Positions 34,012-41,161 of a DNA stretch of 64,000 bases are shown here, piece by piece (the first letter of the stretch is position 1; the number at the start of each line of letters is the position of its first letter). The position numbers and the translations under genes are program-made. A model generated the notes under the pieces. It saw only the letters and a program-made list of their open reading frames with translations, ran no database searches and was not told where the DNA came from. The stretch is from Avibacterium volantium_A (GTDB lineage: Bacteria; Pseudomonadota; Gammaproteobacteria; Enterobacterales; Pasteurellaceae): contig NZ_JBMMGT010000007.1 of NCBI RefSeq assembly GCF_049366555.1, forward strand, positions 1-64,000, given 5' to 3'.

Positions 34012-35307
34012 CTACATCTTTGGTTTACTCACCATAATCTCAATAACTTGTCGATCGGTGTATTGCATACTGCGTGAAGCAATGTTGCAAAGGTTATTAA
34101 TTGAACGATCGATACAATGTTCTACAATGCCCTCGTTGCCGGTAACTTGCATATTATCCAATGCCATTAGTACCGCTTTATAGCTTGAGGTTACACTGGT
34201 GGATACTTTCATTGCACAGCTATTTGCTGCGCCATCACAAATAATGCCGCTAATATCGCCAATCATACTGCTGATTGCCATACTTACGGTTTCAAATTTG
34301 CCCGTAAGCAACCAAGCAATGCCCGCACAACTACCCATTGCTGCGGTGGTCGCCGCACATAATGCGGAAAGTTTTGGCAGTTTGCTATGGATATAAATCG
34401 CCATTAAGTGCGAAAGAAATAACGCACGGGTGAGCTGTTCATCAGTGGCGTTAATATGTTTTGCAACCACCACAACAGGCATTGTCGCCGCAATCCCCTG
34501 ATTACCAGAGCCAGAATTACTCATTGCAGGCAGATTTGCGCCCCCCATTCTCGCATCGGAGGCGGCGGTGGTTTCGATAATAATGCGGTTCATTAAATCA
34601 TCACCGAGCAATCCTGTGGCAATTTGTTTTTGCAATGTGCGCCCAATATGCAAGCCATAATCTTGCCGTAAGCCCTCTTGTGAAAGGGCTGAATTTAGCC
34701 TTTCAGCTTCATCAATAAATTTAATCTTGGCCAGATCCACTTGGGTGGAAAAATCAAAAATCGCTTTCGCTGAAAGTGCGGTAAAAATTTCGTACAAATT
34801 TTCACTTTCTACCGCGCAAGGTTTGGTGAAAATCACCTGATCATTTTTGGCAATATAAATCACATTGGTATGATGGGCCGCAATGCGCACGCACACTTTG
34901 TCCTGCTGATGAAAAAGCGTAGCTTCAGAATACAAAATATGCTCCGTTTCAAAAATTGAAACAGAAACTCTATCTTCCTTGATCATTTGTTTCGCTTGTT
35001 CGGTTTGTTCTGGCGTGATGTTTTTTAACACTTCCAATCCAGCATTAGGATCGCCACCAATCGCCCCGATGGCCGCAGCCATCGTCAGCCCTAAAGTCCC
35101 TGTCCCAGGCACGGTTACACCCATTCCGTTTTTCATTAAATTAGGCGAAACTTTTGCTTCAATACGTTCGGGCATCGCGTTTAAATATTGTCGTGCGGTT
35201 GCCGCCGCTAAAGCAAGGGAAATGGGTTCGGTGCAGCCTAGTGCGGGAACCACTTCTTGTTTTACAATGTCCAATAGGGCTTGTTCGGTATCTGCTTGAA
35301 AATTCAT
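34012..35307 (-). CDS. cyuA: L-cysteine desulfidase (CyuA/YhaM family)
   Basis: Iron-sulfur enzyme of the UPF0597/serine-dehydratase-alpha fold, known in enterics to break L-cysteine into pyruvate, ammonia and sulfide. The diagnostic N-terminal block VVPALGCTEPISLALAAA is near residue 17. VSPNLMKNGMGVTVPGTGTLGL, SDARMGGANLPAMSNSGSGNQG and ICDGAANSCAMKVSTSV (candidate cluster cysteines) are all conserved, and the 431-residue length is typical. AAGGAAC precedes the ATG. The aminotransferase gene ends 28 nt upstream, so the two are likely co-transcribed. No cyuP transporter or cyuR regulator is adjacent, unlike in Escherichia coli. Confidence 0.9.
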   Translation of the reverse strand: MNFQADTEQALLDIVKQEVVPALGCTEPISLALAAATARQYLNAMPERIEAKVSPNLMKNGMGVTVPGTGTLGLTMAAAIGAIGGDPNAGLEVLKNITPEQTEQAKQMIKEDRVSVSIFETEHILYSEATLFHQQDKVCVRIAAHHTNVIYIAKNDQVIFTKPCAVESENLYEIFTALSAKAIFDFSTQVDLAKIKFIDEAERLNSALSQEGLRQDYGLHIGRTLQKQIATGLLGDDLMNRIIIETTAASDARMGGANLPAMSNSGSGNQGIAATMPVVVVAKHINATDEQLTRALFLSHLMAIYIHSKLPKLSALCAATTAAMGSCAGIAWLLTGKFETVSMAISSMIGDISGIICDGAANSCAMKVSTSVTSSYKAVLMALDNMQVTGNEGIVEHCIDRSINNLCNIASRSMQYTDRQVIEIMVSKPKM

Positions 35308-35335
35308 AATGTTCCTTTATTTTGCTGTGCGGTAA

Positions 35336-36454
35336 TTATTTCTGTTCAGCGAGCCATTTTTTCATTCGCTCTATGCCTTCGCGTAAATGGGCAATCTCTC
35401 TGGTATAGGCAAAGCGGAGATAATGCTTCGTACCATTTTCCCCAAAATCGATCCCTGGGGTGGCTGCTACTTGAATTTCAGCCAGCATTTTTTTCGCAAA
35501 TTCATAGCTATCTTGCGTGTAATCAGACACATCTGCCCAAAGATAAAATGCCCCTTGTGGTTTAAACTCGATCTTGAATAAGGCTTTTAATTCGTTATAC
35601 AGAAAATCTCGCCGTTCTTGGAAAATGCCTTTAATTTCATCAAGATAATCATAATCAAAGGCCGCCAGCGCCCCGTATTGGCTCAATGTGGGCGCAGAAA
35701 TAAAAATGTTTTGCGCCACAATTTCCGCTTCTCTTGCCTTTTCTTCTGGCACGATAATCCAGCCTAAACGCATTCCCGGCATACAAAAATACTTAGAAAA
35801 CCCGTTAATCACATAAGCATTCGGATTAAATTGCAAGGCGGTCGCGGCTTGCTCATCATAAACCAAGCCGTGATAAAGCTCATCGGAAATAAAAGCAATT
35901 TGATTAGCAATACAATATTCATTCAGCGCTTGCAGACGTTCAGGCGTATAAATATTGCCCGTTGGATTGGCGGGTGAAGAAATTTGCAAAGCCTTAATTT
36001 GACGATTTTCAAGCTGTTGTGGTGCAAGCTGATAACAATCTTGCTTGTCTACGGGGATAAATTCAGGCTGAATATCCATCATATAAGCAAAATTTTTATA
36101 GCACGGATAAGCAGGATCTGTCAGCCCCAGTTTATCCCCTTGATTAAGGGTTAAGGCATAGGCGACAAGAAATGCGCCACTTGTACCGGGGGTAAGAATA
36201 ATGCGATGCGGCGCAACCTCCACTTGATAAGTGCGGTGGTAAAATTCACGAATTTTTTCACGCAATGCGGGCAAGCCAAGGCTTTCTGTATAACTAAATT
36301 GATTGTCTTCAATGGCTTGTTGCAAGGCTTGCTTGACTTTCGGTGATGGCGGTAAATCAGGTTGGCCAATTTCAAAATGAATGGCATTAGGGTATTTCGC
36401 CGCTTCACGCACAATATCCATCACAATAAATGCCGACATATTTTCACAACGCAT
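35336..36454 (-). CDS. PLP-dependent class I/II aminotransferase
   Basis: Fold-type I aminotransferase of unknown substrate. Visible motifs are HFEIGQPDLPPSPKV near the N terminus, GTSGAFLVAYALTL (cofactor phosphate contact), SSPANPTGNIYTPE, FISDELYHGL (PLP-ring Asp) and NGFSKYFCMPGMRLGW containing the Schiff-base lysine. The 372 residues are short but normal for this group. AAGGA precedes ATG 36454. It runs into cyuA with 28 nt between, so an amino-acid catabolic role linked to cysteine is conceivable but unproven. Confidence 0.85.
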   Translation of the reverse strand: MRCENMSAFIVMDIVREAAKYPNAIHFEIGQPDLPPSPKVKQALQQAIEDNQFSYTESLGLPALREKIREFYHRTYQVEVAPHRIILTPGTSGAFLVAYALTLNQGDKLGLTDPAYPCYKNFAYMMDIQPEFIPVDKQDCYQLAPQQLENRQIKALQISSPANPTGNIYTPERLQALNEYCIANQIAFISDELYHGLVYDEQAATALQFNPNAYVINGFSKYFCMPGMRLGWIIVPEEKAREAEIVAQNIFISAPTLSQYGALAAFDYDYLDEIKGIFQERRDFLYNELKALFKIEFKPQGAFYLWADVSDYTQDSYEFAKKMLAEIQVAATPGIDFGENGTKHYLRFAYTREIAHLREGIERMKKWLAEQK

Positions 36455-36475
36455 TATTTTTTCCTTTTTGCCTGT

Positions 36476-36510
36476 CTTAAGATTCTCTTAATATTTCTTT
36501 GTTTTAATGT
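36476..36510 (+). promoter_or_regulatory. QseB/PmrA-type direct repeat and promoter ahead of ygiW
   Basis: CTTAA-GATTCT-CTTAA (36476-36491) is the direct-repeat layout reported for QseB/PmrA-class regulators. A TTTAAT -10-like box lies at 36503-36508. A separate perfect palindrome ACAAGAC-AGTC-GTCTTGT follows at 36516-36533, inside the likely 5' leader. This suggests autoregulation of the ygiW-tenA-qseBC cluster by its own response regulator. Confidence 0.6.
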
Positions 36511-36553
36511 TCCCAACAAGACAGTCGTCTTGTCATTTGAAAGGAGTTTAACA

Positions 36554-37084
36554 ATGAAAAAACTTAGTTTAGCAACAATTTTACTATTATCAACTGCAAG
36601 CCTAGTGGTGAACGCTGAGAATTTACCTGCAAGTAATGACAAAATAGCCACAGTAGAGCAAACAGCGCCAATCCTACCAGATGCGGAAAAAGCAGAAAAA
36701 GCGCATAAAAAACATCATCATAAACATAAAAAAGAGCACAAAAAACGCGGTGGATTTGTTGATCCGACTAATCCACAACCGCAAACCAAGGATAAAAAAT
36801 CCTTTGCGAATAATTTACCTGTAAGCCAAATTAGCGAGCAAGCTGCTTGGAAAGATGATCAACGCATTGTTTTACAAGGAAATATTGTTAAACAATTAAG
36901 CAAAGATGATTTCTTATTCCGCGATAAGAGCGGTGAAATTGAAGTGGAAATTGAGCCGCACGCGTGGCGTGGCAAAACGATCACGCCAAATGATGAAGTG
37001 AAAATTCTTGCGGAAGTGGAGAAATCCGACAAAAAATTAGAATTGGAAGTTCAACGCGTTGCAAAAGTGGCAAAAAGTAATTAA
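36554..37084 (+). CDS. ygiW: YgiW/YdeI family periplasmic OB-fold (BOF) stress protein
   Basis: Secreted stress-tolerance protein of the bacterial OB-fold family. A signal peptide (MKKLSLATILLLSTASLVVNAE) is obvious from ATG 36554, which has AAGGAG upstream; the open frame reaching back to 36362 overlaps the aminotransferase gene and is rejected. Mature residues about 45-70 form a Lys/His-rich stretch (EKAHKKHHHKHKKEHKKRGG). The BOF domain follows, with ISEQAAWKDDQRIVLQGNIV and FRDKSGEIEVEIEPHAWRG. The 176 residues exceed the typical 130 because of that basic insert, which might bind metal or anionic polymers. YgiW is usually encoded beside qseBC, as here. Confidence 0.88.
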   Translation: MKKLSLATILLLSTASLVVNAENLPASNDKIATVEQTAPILPDAEKAEKAHKKHHHKHKKEHKKRGGFVDPTNPQPQTKDKKSFANNLPVSQISEQAAWKDDQRIVLQGNIVKQLSKDDFLFRDKSGEIEVEIEPHAWRGKTITPNDEVKILAEVEKSDKKLELEVQRVAKVAKSN

Positions 37085-37129
37085 TCGAGAAAAGATTCCA
37101 TTCGCAAATTTATCTTTTTAGGCTAAACT

Positions 37130-37150
37130 CAATGGGCATTTTGCTCATTG
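37130..37150 (+). terminator. Possible weak terminator after ygiW
   Basis: CAATGGGCA and TGCTCATTG form a 9-bp stem (one G-U pair) with a 3-nt loop, but the following GGTTTATG is not a strong T tract. It may be a partial terminator between ygiW and tenA. Confidence 0.35.
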
Positions 37151-37210
37151 GGTTTATGTGGTAAATGGGACAAAATGGCATTATTTACTTCAACATAAAA
37201 GGAAAATCAA

Positions 37211-37861
37211 ATGCTTACCATAGAAAACCTGATCGCCCAAAGCCAGCCTTATTGGGATAATTATATCCAACATTCCTTTGTGCAGCAGCTCGCCACAAGT
37301 CGCCTGCCACGCCAATGCTTTCAACATTATTTACAGCAAGATTATCTCTATCTCTTTCAGTACAGCCGTGCGTTATCGCTAGGCATTTTCAAAGCGGATA
37401 ATTTTGCTGAAATTCACACCGCTCATCAAGCCAATGACGTGCTGCTGAAAGAAATTCAGTTGCACATTGCATTTTGCCAAGAATGGGGTATTTCCGAACA
37501 GGATCTGCAAAAAGTGCCAGAATCCACCGCTTGTGTAGCCTACACGCGTTATGTGCTGGATTGTGGCATCAAAGGTGGGCTTGCGGAACTTTATACCGCC
37601 CTTGCGCCTTGTATGTTGGGCTATGCGGCAATCGGTAAAATGCTCGGCTGCCAAGCGCCAACGCCGAATAATCCTTATCAGAAATGGATCGATACTTACG
37701 CCGCACCAGATTTTCAACAAGCTGCGGCGGAGTTTAGCGCAATGCTCAACGGATTATTTGAAAATGTTTCAGCAAAACAACAGCAACAATTACAGCATAT
37801 TTTCACCACGGCGACACGAATGGAAATTGACTTTTGGCAAATGGGGCTAGATTTAAGCTAA
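37211..37861 (+). CDS. tenA: TenA family thiaminase II/aminopyrimidine aminohydrolase
   Basis: Cytosolic helical-bundle enzyme that salvages thiamin pyrimidine moieties. The conserved C-terminal block YTALAPCMLGYAAIG carries the active-site region, with a further family cysteine in VLDCGIKGGLAELY; FQHYLQQDYLYLFQYSRALSLG is the typical N-terminal block. The 216 residues are normal. AAAAGGAAAA precedes the ATG. It is unusually placed between ygiW and qseB, 19 nt ahead of the latter. No thi genes or TPP riboswitch are nearby. Confidence 0.9.
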   Translation: MLTIENLIAQSQPYWDNYIQHSFVQQLATSRLPRQCFQHYLQQDYLYLFQYSRALSLGIFKADNFAEIHTAHQANDVLLKEIQLHIAFCQEWGISEQDLQKVPESTACVAYTRYVLDCGIKGGLAELYTALAPCMLGYAAIGKMLGCQAPTPNNPYQKWIDTYAAPDFQQAAAEFSAMLNGLFENVSAKQQQQLQHIFTTATRMEIDFWQMGLDLS

Positions 37862-37880
37862 CTAAAGTGCGGTTAAAATT

Positions 37881-38546
37881 ATGCGAATTTTATTAATTGA
37901 AGACGATCCGTTGATCGGTGATGGCCTTAACATTGGGCTCGGCAAATCAGGTTTCAGTGTCGATTGGTTTCAAGACGGTGAAAGCGGTATGCAAGCCTTG
38001 GCTTCCGCCCCTTATGATGCCGTGGTGCTCGATCTCACCTTGCCGAAAAAAGACGGCTTGCAGGTGTTGCAACAATGGCGTAAAGCCAATCAAGATGTGC
38101 CTGTACTTATTTTAACCGCACGAGATAGCTTAGAACAACGCATTGAAGGTTTGCAACTCGGGGCGGACGATTATCTCGGCAAGCCCTTTGCTCTCGGTGA
38201 AGTGGTCGCTCGCTTACAAGCGCTCATTCGCCGCCGTTATGGGCAAACACAATCGCTTCTCACCCACGGTGCGGTGAGCCTTGATCTGGGGCAGCACAAA
38301 GCCTTTTTGCGTAATCAAGAAGTTTCCCTCACAGGGACGGAATACAAGTTACTTGAGCTATTTATGCATCATAAAGAGCGGGTACTTTCTCGCGGATTTA
38401 TTGAAGAAAAGCTCTATACTTGGAATGATGAAGTGAGTAGCAATGCGTTGGAAGTGCATATTTACAATTTACGTCAAAAACTCGGCAAACCGTTTATTCG
38501 CACGATACACGGCGTAGGCTATGCCCTTGGTACAATCGAGGAATAA
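37881..38546 (+). CDS. qseB: Response regulator QseB
   Basis: OmpR/PhoB-type two-component regulator. The receiver domain (1-115) has acidic pocket IEDDPLIGDG, phospho-acceptor Asp51 in LDLTLPKKDG and LGKPFALGE. The winged-helix DNA-binding domain occupies about 125-217 (LTGTEYKLLELFMHHKERVLSR; VHIYNLRQKLG). The 221 residues are close to the usual 219. The start codon has no obvious Shine-Dalgarno sequence: an AAGTGCGGT USS and its AT-rich tail occupy that position. qseC begins 1 nt after the stop. Confidence 0.93.
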   Translation: MRILLIEDDPLIGDGLNIGLGKSGFSVDWFQDGESGMQALASAPYDAVVLDLTLPKKDGLQVLQQWRKANQDVPVLILTARDSLEQRIEGLQLGADDYLGKPFALGEVVARLQALIRRRYGQTQSLLTHGAVSLDLGQHKAFLRNQEVSLTGTEYKLLELFMHHKERVLSRGFIEEKLYTWNDEVSSNALEVHIYNLRQKLGKPFIRTIHGVGYALGTIEE

Positions 38547-38547
38547 A

Positions 38548-39933
38548 ATGAAACCGCGTAGCTTACGTCTTCGTCTAATTCTCATTCTTTCCCTGTTAGC
38601 CAGCGCTATTTGGCTGGCATCTACTGCGATTGCGTGGTCGGCAGCGCGTAGCCAAGTAAACGAAGTTTTTGATACACAACAGATTTTATTCGCCAAACGG
38701 CTAGCCACTTCGCATTTAAAAAGTATTTTAATTGAGCGCTACCGCCCCGAAGGAAAAAATTATCGCCAAAAACCACCGCACTTTCGTAAAAGACAAAATT
38801 ACGATGATGACGCCCTTGCCTTTGCGATTTTTAATCACGATGGTGAAATGCTGCTCAGTGATAGTGAAAACGGCAACAATTTCATTTATGAACCGAAAAG
38901 GGGGTTTAATAACACCACCTTGCAAGGTGATGACGATGAATGGCGAATTTTTTGGCTGCCCGCGGCGGAAGGCAGATTAATGATCGCCGTGGGACAAGAG
39001 CTGGAATATCGCCAAGAATTAGTCGAAAAAATGGTGCTAGGTCAAATGTGGATTTGGTTTGCTAGCCTGCCTGTGTTGCTTGCCGTGATTATTTGGGCAA
39101 TTAGCCGTGAATTAGCGATATTGCGCAATGTGAGCGAACAGGTGAGCCAGCGTAGCCCTGATGATGAACAACCGCTCGACACGCAGCAAGTGCCAAAAGA
39201 AATCTTGCCATTAGTGCAAAATTTAAATCAATTTTTTACCCGCATCGCAACCAGCCTACTCAGAGAGCGGCGTTTTACATCTGATGCGGCGCACGAATTG
39301 CGTAGCCCGCTCACCGCATTGCGTATTCAAACTGAACTCGCACAAATGGCAGTTGATGATGAAACAATGCGCAATCAAGCATTGCAAAACCTTACGCTAG
39401 GCATCGATCGCGCAAGCCAATTGGTGGAACAGTTGCTTACACTTTCGCGCTTAGATAATCTCAATGAATTAGCCCATCTTAACACCATTGAATGGGATAA
39501 ATTAATCACCGAGCTTGTGGCGGAGCGTTATTTAAAAGCCGAAAAAGCAGGGATCACATTAATTTTTGAACTGCTAAGCAAACCCAATACGCAACAAGGT
39601 GAACCATTATTGCTTTCTTTGATGCTACGCAATCTGATCGACAACGCCATTGCCTATTGCCCTAAAGGCAGCGAAATTCGCCTTATTTTACAACAAGATA
39701 AACTTATCATCGCCGACAATGGCGGTGGTGTCCCTGATGACGCCCTAGATAAACTCGGCCAACGCTTCTACCGCCCCGCAGGCCAAAATGAAAAAGGCAG
39801 CGGCTTGGGATTATCTATCGTACAACGCATCGCCCAATTACATCACTACCAAGTGCGGTATAAAAATGCGGAGAATTCGCGTGGAGAGAAAGGATTTTGG
39901 GTGGAGATTTTATTGAATAAAAAAGCACCTTAA
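38548..39933 (+). CDS. qseC: Sensor histidine kinase QseC
   Basis: Inner-membrane kinase partner of QseB, known as a sensor of host catecholamines, iron and other cues in enterics and Aggregatibacter. The first transmembrane helix (LRLILILSLLASAIWLASTAIAW) and a second near 163-185 bracket a periplasmic sensor region. Phospho-acceptor His249 lies in SDAAHELRSPLTALR. ATPase boxes are N in LMLRNLIDNAIAYC, G1 in IADNGGGVP and G2 in GSGLGLSIVQRIAQLH. The 461-residue form starts at ATG 38548 after GAGGAATAAA; a longer frame from 38521 overlaps qseB. A short inverted repeat follows. Confidence 0.93.
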   Translation: MKPRSLRLRLILILSLLASAIWLASTAIAWSAARSQVNEVFDTQQILFAKRLATSHLKSILIERYRPEGKNYRQKPPHFRKRQNYDDDALAFAIFNHDGEMLLSDSENGNNFIYEPKRGFNNTTLQGDDDEWRIFWLPAAEGRLMIAVGQELEYRQELVEKMVLGQMWIWFASLPVLLAVIIWAISRELAILRNVSEQVSQRSPDDEQPLDTQQVPKEILPLVQNLNQFFTRIATSLLRERRFTSDAAHELRSPLTALRIQTELAQMAVDDETMRNQALQNLTLGIDRASQLVEQLLTLSRLDNLNELAHLNTIEWDKLITELVAERYLKAEKAGITLIFELLSKPNTQQGEPLLLSLMLRNLIDNAIAYCPKGSEIRLILQQDKLIIADNGGGVPDDALDKLGQRFYRPAGQNEKGSGLGLSIVQRIAQLHHYQVRYKNAENSRGEKGFWVEILLNKKAP

Positions 39934-39949
39934 ACCGCCTTAAGGTGCT
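39924..39949. terminator. Inverted repeat between qseC and the hemerythrin gene
   Basis: AGCACCTTAA and TTAAGGTGCT form a 10-bp perfect stem with a 6-nt loop right at the qseC stop. Flanking sequence is A/T-rich but not a clean T tract; it is probably a bidirectional terminator for the convergent genes. Confidence 0.55.
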
Positions 39950-39968
39950 AACATTATTATTGTTGCGA

Positions 39969-40472
39969 CTATTGTTCGCTTAATACACGTGGGAATAAGA
40001 TATTATTTTCCGTGTGAATATGCTCTTGCAGATCATCACAAAATTCTTGAATACCTTGGTAGAGATTACGCCAAGAAGTGCAGGCATCAGCAGGTGGTGT
40101 CATATTGTGGGTGAGAGTGCGTAATACTTCAATCGTTGCACCGTGTTCATCGTGTTCAAATTCCATTACCTGAATAGGCATTCGTGCCATCATATAATTA
40201 CCTGCTTGGATCATTGGGAACAAGATTTGTTCTTCTTTCATCATATGGCTAGACAAATCCGTATAGGCATTTTTTAGCGCGTCAGCTAAACCTTTTGGAC
40301 AATCAGGGTGATCAGCGTGACGTTCTTCTACTTTTTCTGCAAGGGGAATTAGCTCTTGTAATTGTTCACGATGACGTTGATGAAAACGCGATAAGATATG
40401 CGAGATAGTATCTTGATAACTGGCGCTTTGCCATTGTTGATCGGCTTGTTTCATTCTATTTTCTAATGACAT
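39969..40472 (-). CDS. Hemerythrin-domain protein, RIC/YtfE-like without the N-terminal ScdA domain
   Basis: Di-iron hemerythrin protein related to YtfE/RIC, which repairs iron-sulfur clusters after nitric-oxide and oxidative damage. The His/Glu ligands are visible in RFHQRHREQLQ, LSSHMMKEEQILFPM, MEFEHDEHG and LQEHIHTENNILFPR, closely matching the hemerythrin part of YtfE. At 167 residues it lacks the roughly 50-residue N-terminal domain with the CCGG motif, and I see no such coding sequence upstream. An AAGG site precedes ATG 40472. An FNR-like site lies about 100 nt upstream. Confidence 0.85.
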   Translation of the reverse strand: MSLENRMKQADQQWQSASYQDTISHILSRFHQRHREQLQELIPLAEKVEERHADHPDCPKGLADALKNAYTDLSSHMMKEEQILFPMIQAGNYMMARMPIQVMEFEHDEHGATIEVLRTLTHNMTPPADACTSWRNLYQGIQEFCDDLQEHIHTENNILFPRVLSEQ

Positions 40473-40567
40473 AATTTGACCTTAATATTGGATTGTTAAA
40501 CCTGACCAAAATACTAAGGTATTTGATTGGTAATCCCAACTTCTTTTTAAGAAAAGGTGGTCGGCTT

Positions 40568-40581
40568 ATGATCTAAATCAG
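40568..40581 (-). promoter_or_regulatory. FNR-like site upstream of the RIC-like gene
   Basis: TGAT-CTAA-ATCA (40569-40580) is a perfect inner dyad of the FNR consensus TTGAT-N4-ATCAA; only the outermost bases differ. A TAGTAT -10-like box on the minus strand lies at 40511-40516. Activation under oxygen limitation would fit a nitrosative-stress repair protein. Confidence 0.55.
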
Positions 40582-40665
40582 ATTTTATAACTCAAAATAG
40601 GTGGGGGAATTTTACAAAATTCCACCGCACGTTGAATTATAGAGAATAAAAGGCTGGGTGAAGTG

Positions 40666-40696
40666 AAAAAGCGGTTTAAGCTAAACCAAACCGCTT
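40666..40696 (-). terminator. Terminator of the SirB2-like gene
   Basis: AAGCGGTTT (40669-40677) and AAACCGCTT (40688-40696) form a 9-bp stem. On the minus strand it ends in CTTTTT, downstream of the gene ending at 40712. Confidence 0.65.
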
Positions 40697-40711
40697 GAGA
40701 GTTTAGTGAGA

Positions 40712-41059
40712 TTAATGGTTGTAGCCGAGTAGCATTGCGCCAACAAATGAAATTAATGCAAACAGAAATGTCGCTGGGCTATTAGCTGTGCCTCGTTTAA
40801 AAAACTTAGCGGCAAAAATGATGTAGCTAATTAATAAGGCAAATTTGGCGATAATCCACCAAGGGAAGCCTATTCCTAGGGAGAATAATAAGATTGCACC
40901 GCTTACGATAATTAGCGTATCGGATAAGTGCGGTAGGATTTTGAGTAATTTTATGGCACGCCAATCTTTTCCTGCAAATTGCATTAAGGCACGAATAATA
41001 AATAGCCCTAAGCTAATAAAAGCACAAAAAAAGTGGGTGTAAATAGCATAAAAAATCAT
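40712..41059 (-). CDS. SirB2-like small membrane protein
   Basis: Hydrophobic 115-residue protein with about four membrane segments. The blocks LKILPHLSDTLIIVSGAILL and PWWIIAKFALLISYIIFAAKF match the SirB2/SirB family of inner-membrane proteins, once proposed as invasion regulators; no biochemical function is known. A USS falls in the coding sequence near LPHLSDT. The gene stands alone between two terminators. Confidence 0.75.
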   Translation of the reverse strand: MIFYAIYTHFFCAFISLGLFIIRALMQFAGKDWRAIKLLKILPHLSDTLIIVSGAILLFSLGIGFPWWIIAKFALLISYIIFAAKFFKRGTANSPATFLFALISFVGAMLLGYNH

Positions 41060-41131
41060 TGTCTAAATTCCTATAGAATGGTTTGGGATTTTAAAAGTCC
41101 AGTGTGAAAAAAGGTTTCAGCTTTGGGAAAA

Positions 41132-41161
41132 GAGAAAGTGGGCGAGTTGCCCACTTTGTTT
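41132..41161 (-). terminator. gyrA terminator
   Basis: AAAGTGGGC (41135-41143), loop GAGTT, GCCCACTTT (41149-41157). On the minus strand the stem is followed by TCTCTTTT. It begins immediately after the gyrA stop codon. Confidence 0.7.

Noticed and set aside
36362..36553. N-terminal extension of ygiW by 64 codons
   Set aside because: It overlaps the start of the divergent aminotransferase gene and would hide the clear signal peptide starting at 36554.
37085..37210. Possible TPP riboswitch ahead of tenA
   Set aside because: No CTGAGA-type core or multi-helix THI element is visible; only a 9-bp hairpin.
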